This document shows positions 58,646 through 64,000 of a DNA stretch of 64,000 nucleotides, one piece after another. The notes under the pieces were generated by a model. The model ran no database searches, was not told the DNA's origin, and saw only the letters and a program-made list of their open reading frames with translations. Position numbers and translations under genes: made by a program. How positions within the stretch are numbered: position 1 is the first letter of the stretch; the number at the start of each line of letters is the position of its first letter. Source of the DNA: Stagnimonas sp965279705 (GTDB lineage Bacteria > Pseudomonadota > Gammaproteobacteria > Nevskiales > Nevskiaceae); assembly GCA_965279705.1 (NCBI GenBank), contig OZ257257.1, forward strand, positions 496,001-560,000, given 5' to 3'.

Positions 58646-60295
58646 TCAGGCCCAGACCACAGCCCTTTTCTGACACTGCCATCCTTCCGCCCGAGACAGG
58701 TATTGCTCCTCGATGATGTTGCGGCGAATCTTCATGGTTGGCGTGAGAAAGCCGTTCTCCATCGTCCACTGCTCGGCTACGACCACCAGATAATCGAGAT
58801 GCTCGTGGTCTTCAAGCGTGGCATTCACTTCGCCCAGCAGAGCTTCGAGCTGGGGCGTGAGGGCCTGCTTCTCGGTGTCGATGGCTTGATGCGCGAGCAT
58901 CACCAGTGCAAAGGGCTGCGGCTGTGAGGGGCCGGTGACGCACACGGCTTCGATCATCGGGTGGTTGCCGAGGCGATTCTCGATGGGCACGGGGGCGACG
59001 TACTTGCCCTTGCTGGTCTTGAAGAGATCCTTCACGCGGCCGGTGATGGTGAGCCGCCCTGCGGCGTCGATCTCGCCGCGGTCGCCGGTCTTCAGAAAGT
59101 CATCGGACCCCAGCACTTCGGCGGTGAGCTCGGGCGCCTTGTAGTAGCCCATCATCGTGCAGGGGCTTTTCACCAGCACCTCGCCGTTGTCGGCGATGCG
59201 GCACTCCGCACCCGGATACGTCGCCCCGACGGTGCCGATCTTCGCGTCGCCCGGCCGGTTGCCGTGCGAGTAGGCGAAGTTCTCGGACATCGCATAGCCC
59301 TCCAACAGATCGAGGCCGAGGTTGCGATACCAGGCCATCAGGCTGGGGGCGAGCGGTGCCGAGCCGGTGAGGGCCATTCGCACATGCTGCAAGCCGAGCT
59401 GGGTGAGGATTTTCTTCTTGACGATGCCCGAGACGATCGGCAATGCGAACAGCAGCTTCTGTCGTGGCAGCGGCAGCTTCTCGCAGATGCTGGTGTAGAA
59501 CTTCGTCCACAGCCGCGGTACCGAGAAGAACACGGTCGGCCGCGCGCGGCGCAGGTCTTCCACGAAGGTGGGCAGCGACCAGGCGAAGTAGACCCTGAAC
59601 CCCGAATAGAGGGAACCGGTTTCGACGATGGCGCGCTCGGCCGCGTGCGCCAGCGGCAGGTAGGAGAGCATGCGGTCGGCCGGGGTCGCGCGGAACACCG
59701 GCTCGACCCCCTGCGCGGCGCGCACCATGCCGCCGAACGAGATCATCACGCCCTTGGGCCGGCCGGTGCTGCCGCTGGTGTAGATGATGGTCGCCAGCTC
59801 GTCCGGCGTGCGCGGCGCGGGCTCTTGGGTGGGCGCGGTGCGGGCGATGATTTCTTCCCACTGCGGTGCGCCGATGTCGGGTGCCAGCGGCAGTGCGATG
59901 CGCGGCAGCTCGCTGGGAATGCCGGGGGCGACGATGGGCCAGAGGTCGTCCATCTTGCCGACGATCAGCAGCCGCGCTTCGCTGTGGTCGAGAATGTAGC
60001 GCGCGGTGTCGGCGTTGAGCGTGGGGTAGAGCGGCACGGTGATGTGCCCGGCCATCCAGATGGCGAGGTCGGCCATGACCCAGTGCGCGCTGTTCTTGCC
60101 GAGCAGCGCGATGTGGCTGCGCGGTGGCAGCGCCAGCGATTGCAGGTGCGCGGCCATGCGGCGCACCTGGTCTTGCACCTGGTTCCAGGTGTAGTCGACC
60201 ACCGCGCCACCCGCGAGCGGCTGGGTGAGGTAGATGGCCCCGGGCTGCACGCGCGCCCAGTGTGCGAGGCAGTCCAGCAAGGTGGCTCTGCTCAT
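58646..60295 (-). CDS. Long-chain acyl-CoA synthetase (AMP-forming)
   Basis: 549 aa. ANL-superfamily enzyme: P-loop IIYTSGSTGRPKGVM (about residues 170-184), LPLAHAAER, GYAMSENFAYS and the hinge region TGDRGEIDAAGRLTITGRVKDLFKTSKGKYVAP. It activates fatty acids to acyl-CoA using ATP. It lies 9 nt after fadJ, so it belongs to the same unit and would supply that pathway. The sequence is closer to FAA-type than to FadD; chain-length preference is not visible. Confidence 0.9.
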   Translation of the reverse strand: MSRATLLDCLAHWARVQPGAIYLTQPLAGGAVVDYTWNQVQDQVRRMAAHLQSLALPPRSHIALLGKNSAHWVMADLAIWMAGHITVPLYPTLNADTARYILDHSEARLLIVGKMDDLWPIVAPGIPSELPRIALPLAPDIGAPQWEEIIARTAPTQEPAPRTPDELATIIYTSGSTGRPKGVMISFGGMVRAAQGVEPVFRATPADRMLSYLPLAHAAERAIVETGSLYSGFRVYFAWSLPTFVEDLRRARPTVFFSVPRLWTKFYTSICEKLPLPRQKLLFALPIVSGIVKKKILTQLGLQHVRMALTGSAPLAPSLMAWYRNLGLDLLEGYAMSENFAYSHGNRPGDAKIGTVGATYPGAECRIADNGEVLVKSPCTMMGYYKAPELTAEVLGSDDFLKTGDRGEIDAAGRLTITGRVKDLFKTSKGKYVAPVPIENRLGNHPMIEAVCVTGPSQPQPFALVMLAHQAIDTEKQALTPQLEALLGEVNATLEDHEHLDYLVVVAEQWTMENGFLTPTMKIRRNIIEEQYLSRAEGWQCQKRAVVWA

Positions 60296-60304
60296 GTCAT
60301 TTGC

Positions 60305-62473
60305 TCAGGGGTAGAAGCGCTGCTTTTTCTTCGCCATCTGCACCAGGATCGGCGCGGGTGCGAAGCGCGGCCCGTACTGCGTGGCGAGTTGCTGTAGACG
60401 CGCCACGGCCTGCTCGATGCCCATGCCGTCGAGATAGCGGAACGGCCCGCCACGAAACGGAGGGAACCCAAGCCCAAAGATCGCGCCGATGTCGCCGTGC
60501 AGGGGCTCGAACAGAATGCCGTCTTGCAGGCAGAAGGCCGCTTCGTTGGCCATCGCCAGCGTGCAGCGCTCCGCGATTTCGAGGGCGTCCATCTTCGTGG
60601 CACCGCTGACGCCGAGCAGCTCTTTGAGCGCGGGGTTCACCGGCTTGCTGCCCTTCTTCTGGCCTTCGTAGAGATAGAAGCCCTTGCCGGTCTTGCGGCC
60701 GAGAAAGCCGGCCTGGATGACCAGCTCGCCCGCGGCAGGTGGCGCCATGCGCTCGCCAAAAGCCGCAACCAGAATCGGGGCCACCTTGATGCCGACGTCG
60801 ATGCCGACCTCATCCAGCAAGGTGATCGGCCCGATGGGGTAGCCATAGGCCGTCAGTGCCTTGTCCACCGCGTGCGGATCGACCCCTTCGGCGAGGATGC
60901 GTGTCGCCTCGTTGAGATAGGGTGCCAAGATGCGGGTGGTGTAAAACCCCGGCCCGTCGCGCACCACGATCACCGTCTTGCCCTGCGCTTTGCCGAAGGC
61001 GACGGAGGCCGCAATCACCTCCGGTGCGGTCTTGGGCGTGGTGATAATTTCTAGCAGCGGCATCTTCTCCACCGGCGAGAAGTAGTGCAGGCCGATGACG
61101 TTCTGCGGTCGCTTCGCGGCCTTGGCGATCTCGGCAATTGGCAACGAAGAAGTGTTCGAGGCAAAGATGGTGTCGGGGCGGCAGTGCGTCTCCACGTCCT
61201 TCAGCATCTGGTGCTTGAGCTTCAGGTCCTCGAACACGGCTTCGACCACGATGTCGAGCTGTGCGAAGCCCGAGTAGTCGCTGGTGCTGGTGATGCGCGA
61301 TTGTTCGGCGGCGGCTTCCGCAGCCGTCATCGCCTTGCGCGCCACGCGCTTGTCGTAGAACTTGCGCAGATAGCTTTGTCCGCTGCTCAAGCCCTTGGCG
61401 TCGCGGTCTTTCAGGCGCACTTCGAGACCGGCCTTGTTGGCGCTCACTAGCGTGATGCCCGCGCCCATCAGGCCCGCACCCAGCACGCCCACTTTCGCAA
61501 TCGGTCGCGGCGTGATGGTCTGGCCTTCGACGAAGGTCTCTTTCTTCAGCGCGTTCTGCGCGAAGAAGATGTTGCGGCACTGCTTCGACACATCCGTCAT
61601 CGCCAGCTCGCCGAAGGCCTTGGCCTCGGCTGCGTAGCCGGCTTTCAGACCCTTGGCGTAGCCGGCCTCGACGACGTCGATGATGCGTTCCGGTGCGGGA
61701 TAGTTGCCGAGGGTCTTCGCGCGGGTCTGCTTGCGTGCCTGCTGGAACAGCACACGGCGGCCGATGGGATTCGCCTCCAGCGCCAGCTGCAGCGCGCGCT
61801 CCTGCGTCGAGCGCGTGGGCGGTGTGCGGCCCTTCTCCGCCAGCCGATGCACCTCTTTCGCCGCCGCCTCGATCAGCACCGCAGCCGGCACGATGGCGTC
61901 GATCAGCCCCAGCTTTTTCGCCTGCTTGGGCTTGATCTGCTTGCCGGTGAGCATCAGGTCGAAGGCCTTGGCGATGCCGATCAGGCGCGGCAGTCGTTGC
62001 GTGCCGCCGCCGGCAGGCAAGAGGCCCAGCATCATCTCCGGCAGGCCGAGCACGGTCGGCTTGGTGTCGGCGCAGAGGCGCGCATGGCAGGCCAGCGCCA
62101 GCTCCAGACCGCCACCGAGACAGGCCCCGTCGATAGCCGCGACCACCGGCCGCTCGAAGTCTTCCAGTTGCTGGAACAGGCGCTGGCACATCAGCGAGAG
62201 CTGCTCGACTTCGGCCGCCGTCTTGAGCCGATCAAACATGGTGATGTCGGCACCAGCAATAAAGCTGCCGGGCTTGGTGGAGCAGATCACCAGCCCCTTC
62301 AGCCCCGGTGCCGCGCGGGCCTGATCCATCACCGCATCGAACTGCGTGCTGAACTCGCTCTTCAGCGTGTTCTGCGCATCGTCCGGCACATTGATTTCGA
62401 CCACGCCGATGCCGTCGTCGCGCAGGCGCAGCGTGAATGCTGAAGACGGCTTGAGTTTTTCCGAGCGGCCCAT
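60305..62473 (-). CDS. fadJ: Fatty acid oxidation multifunctional enzyme, alpha subunit (FadJ-like)
   Basis: 722 aa. The N-terminal crotonase domain has ADITMFDRL, AIDGACLGGGLELALACHARLC and LGLPEMMLGLLPAGGGTQRLPRL. The 3-hydroxyacyl-CoA dehydrogenase domain begins VGVLGAGLMGAGITLVSANKAGL and contains VEAVFEDLKLK and GLHYFSPVEKMPLLEII. It hydrates enoyl-CoA and oxidises the hydroxyacyl-CoA with NAD. The order fadI-fadJ and the size (E. coli FadJ 714 aa) favour FadJ over FadB. The ATG is 3 nt after the fadI stop. Confidence 0.9.
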   Translation of the reverse strand: MGRSEKLKPSSAFTLRLRDDGIGVVEINVPDDAQNTLKSEFSTQFDAVMDQARAAPGLKGLVICSTKPGSFIAGADITMFDRLKTAAEVEQLSLMCQRLFQQLEDFERPVVAAIDGACLGGGLELALACHARLCADTKPTVLGLPEMMLGLLPAGGGTQRLPRLIGIAKAFDLMLTGKQIKPKQAKKLGLIDAIVPAAVLIEAAAKEVHRLAEKGRTPPTRSTQERALQLALEANPIGRRVLFQQARKQTRAKTLGNYPAPERIIDVVEAGYAKGLKAGYAAEAKAFGELAMTDVSKQCRNIFFAQNALKKETFVEGQTITPRPIAKVGVLGAGLMGAGITLVSANKAGLEVRLKDRDAKGLSSGQSYLRKFYDKRVARKAMTAAEAAAEQSRITSTSDYSGFAQLDIVVEAVFEDLKLKHQMLKDVETHCRPDTIFASNTSSLPIAEIAKAAKRPQNVIGLHYFSPVEKMPLLEIITTPKTAPEVIAASVAFGKAQGKTVIVVRDGPGFYTTRILAPYLNEATRILAEGVDPHAVDKALTAYGYPIGPITLLDEVGIDVGIKVAPILVAAFGERMAPPAAGELVIQAGFLGRKTGKGFYLYEGQKKGSKPVNPALKELLGVSGATKMDALEIAERCTLAMANEAAFCLQDGILFEPLHGDIGAIFGLGFPPFRGGPFRYLDGMGIEQAVARLQQLATQYGPRFAPAPILVQMAKKKQRFYP

Positions 62474-62476
62474 GAC

Positions 62477-63784
62477 TTACTCCGATTCCAAGATCATTGC
62501 CGCACCGATGCCGCCCGCCGCACAGGCGGTGGTGAGCGCAAAGCCGCCACCGCGCCGCTGCAATTCGTTGAGTGTCTGCACGATCACGCGCGCACCGGTG
62601 GCACCGAAGGGATGGCTGTAGGCGAGCGACCCGCCGAGCACGTTGAGCTTGGCGCGATCCACCTCGCCCACCGCCTTGCTGCGGCCGAGTATCTCCTGCT
62701 GATAGGCCTTCGAGGCCAGGCCCTTGAGATTGCAGGCGATCTGCGCAGCGAAGGCCTCGTGCATGTCGATCAGCGCCAGGTCTTTGACTGACAGACCTGC
62801 GCGGTCGAGCGCGATGGGTGCGGCGAGCACCGGGCCCATCAGCATGTCGTCCTTCGGCGTCTTGGCGGCGAAATGGTAACTACGCAGGTAGCCAATGGGC
62901 TTGTAGCCCAGCGCCTTGGCGCGCGCCTCGCTCATCAAAATCATCGCGGCCGCGCCATCGGTGAGCGGGCTGGAGTTGGCGGCGGTGACGCTGCCGTATT
63001 GCTTGTCGAACACCGGCTTCAACTTGGCGTAGCTGGCGCGGTCGGAGTTCTTGCGCACCAGGTTGTCCTCGTGCACGGCGGTGCCGCTGCTGCCGACGAG
63101 CGCGGTCATCACCTCGCCTTCCATCTTGCCCTCGGCCCAGGCTTTGGCGGCATTGCTGTGTGAGGCGTGGGCAATGTCGTCCTGCTCTTCGCGTGTGGCG
63201 CCCCACTTCTTCGCCATCTGCTCGGCGTTCTCGCCCATGAGCTTGCCGGTCGAATACTCGGTGATGGCGGGCGGCGTGGGGATCACATCGCGCGGACGCA
63301 GGCGCGAGAGGATCTTCAGCTTGTCGGCCGGTGTCTTCGCAAAGTTGGCGTCGCGCAGCGTCGCCGAGAACTTGGGGCTGGTGGTGATGCGCACGCTCGA
63401 TGTCGAGTCCACGCCACCCGCCACCGCGATCTCCACCGTGCCGGCCAGGATGCTCTCCGCCGCGCTCGCCACGGTCTGAAAGCTGGTCGCGCAGGCGCGG
63501 GTGATCGAATAGGCATCGACATCTGCCATGTCGCTGGCGATGGCGATCTCGCGGGCGATGAAGGGCGCCTCCGGAATCATCACGGTCATGCCGAAGACGA
63601 GCTGCTGCACCTGCTTCTTCGAGAGGTCGTTGCGGGCCAGCAGCTCGTTGACCAGCATCGAGCCCAGCTCGATGGCATTGGTTTCGCGGAAGTGAGTGGC
63701 GATACGCGCGAAGGGCGTGCGCAGCCCAGCAACGATGGCGACACGGCCGTTGCGGCCGCTCAATTCAAGGCGTGTGGAGGGCAT
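62477..63784 (-). CDS. fadI: 3-ketoacyl-CoA thiolase (FadI-like)
   Basis: 435 aa (E. coli FadI 436). Thiolase motifs: nucleophile Cys in ITRACATSFQTVASAAESI, ALIDMHEAFAAQ with the catalytic His, GGSLAYSHPFGATGAR and TTACAAGGIGAAMI with the second Cys. It releases acetyl-CoA at the end of each beta-oxidation cycle. The ATG at 63784 fits the family; longer frames run into the upstream gene, whose stop is 4 nt away. Confidence 0.92.
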   Translation of the reverse strand: MPSTRLELSGRNGRVAIVAGLRTPFARIATHFRETNAIELGSMLVNELLARNDLSKKQVQQLVFGMTVMIPEAPFIAREIAIASDMADVDAYSITRACATSFQTVASAAESILAGTVEIAVAGGVDSTSSVRITTSPKFSATLRDANFAKTPADKLKILSRLRPRDVIPTPPAITEYSTGKLMGENAEQMAKKWGATREEQDDIAHASHSNAAKAWAEGKMEGEVMTALVGSSGTAVHEDNLVRKNSDRASYAKLKPVFDKQYGSVTAANSSPLTDGAAAMILMSEARAKALGYKPIGYLRSYHFAAKTPKDDMLMGPVLAAPIALDRAGLSVKDLALIDMHEAFAAQIACNLKGLASKAYQQEILGRSKAVGEVDRAKLNVLGGSLAYSHPFGATGARVIVQTLNELQRRGGGFALTTACAAGGIGAAMILESE

Positions 63785-63788
63785 GGGT

Positions 63789-64000
63789 TCAGGGCGTGGT
63801 GTTGATGAGGAGGGAGAGCGTGCCGGGGCCAGCCGCGGCGACATCGGGCTTGCCGTCGCCGTCGAAGTCGGCGCTCACCGGCGTCTGCGGCTGGCCGGTG
63901 AGCGCGAACTTGAGCGGTGCGGCGAACACGCCAGCACCGTTGTTGCTGAGCACGTAGAGCTGGCTGTCGACCACTGTGGTGATGGCGATGTCGAGGTCGC
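63789..64000 (-). CDS. FG-GAP/VCBS repeat protein, C-terminal fragment
   Basis: The frame runs from the window edge to a TGA at 63789-63791, about 69 residues. It contains DLDIAITTVVDSQLYVLSNNG and then ADFDGDGKPDVAAAGPGTLSLLIN. The DxDGDGxxD element is the calcium-binding signature of FG-GAP beta-propeller repeats of secreted or surface proteins. It points the same way as fadI, an odd neighbour for a beta-oxidation set. The N-terminus is outside the window. Confidence 0.75.
   Translation of the reverse strand, partial: DLDIAITTVVDSQLYVLSNNGAGVFAAPLKFALTGQPQTPVSADFDGDGKPDVAAAGPGTLSLLINTTP

Noticed and set aside
1..64000. CRISPR arrays, riboswitches or prophage genes
   Set aside because: No regularly spaced repeats, no recognisable aptamer core and no phage structural or lysis genes were found on reading the window.

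Overview
This window is a chromosomal stretch of a high-GC Gram-negative bacterium, most likely a betaproteobacterium. The pointers are the LPS genes (lpxC, lptE), a MurE with the DNPR motif of meso-diaminopimelate enzymes, a class A RNase P RNA, a short-form HisG, and two gene orders I associate with Betaproteobacteria: lpxC / dciA / M23 peptidase / secA / argJ / nudix-thiE, and pilB-pilC-pilD-coaE-zapD-yacG. I cannot place it to genus. No insertion sequence, integrase, phage gene or CRISPR array was seen.

Layout. 1-5.4 kb: the end of a nitroreductase-like gene, a glutathione S-transferase, hisG-hisD without the rest of a his operon, a secreted glycerophosphodiesterase with a GlyGly-CTERM-like tail, a BtuF-like protein and an SRPBCC protein. 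5.6-6.0 kb: rnpB. 6.2-24.2 kb: a complete dcw cluster (mraZ to ftsZ), almost every junction a 1-4 nt start/stop overlap, closed by a strong terminator. 24.3-31.7 kb: lpxC, dciA (reverse), an M23 peptidase, secA, argJ and a Nudix/ThiE-like fusion. 31.7-37.2 kb (reverse): yacG, zapD, coaE and the type IV pilus genes pilD, pilC, pilB.

37.3-49.6 kb (all reverse) is the most unusual part. Behind a sigma-54-type pilin gene lies a tight operon that looks like a pgl-type O-glycosylation pathway: O-antigen-ligase/PglL-like protein, flippase, initiating phosphoglycosyl transferase, PglD-like acetyltransferase, DegT aminotransferase and PglF/WbpM-like 4,6-dehydratase. In its middle sits a small acyl-assembly module: an acyl carrier protein, two KAS III-like synthases, a FabG-like reductase and an intact Rieske non-haem iron oxygenase. 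My reading, an inference, is that the module builds an unusual acyl group that is put on the amino sugar, and that the sugar is transferred to pilin or other proteins. ACP/KAS III genes beside amino-sugar genes have precedent in Pseudomonas flagellin glycosylation islands; a Rieske oxygenase in such a set is not something I know to be described.

49.8-64 kb: leuS (with a striking AT-rich patch inside) and lptE; a GlcF-like Fe-S protein; a DUF481 outer-membrane protein coupled to a 2Fe-2S ferredoxin; an MltF-like lytic transglycosylase; tRNA-Ser(CGA) with a terminator; a leucine-rich-repeat/protein-kinase fusion; then a reverse-strand fatty-acid oxidation set (acyl-CoA synthetase, fadJ, fadI) preceded by the end of an FG-GAP repeat protein. 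The gene-free stretches, all under 300 nt, are 5410-5560, 6009-6250, 24026-24302 and 49563-49818. They hold the regulatory elements listed, and I see nothing else in them.
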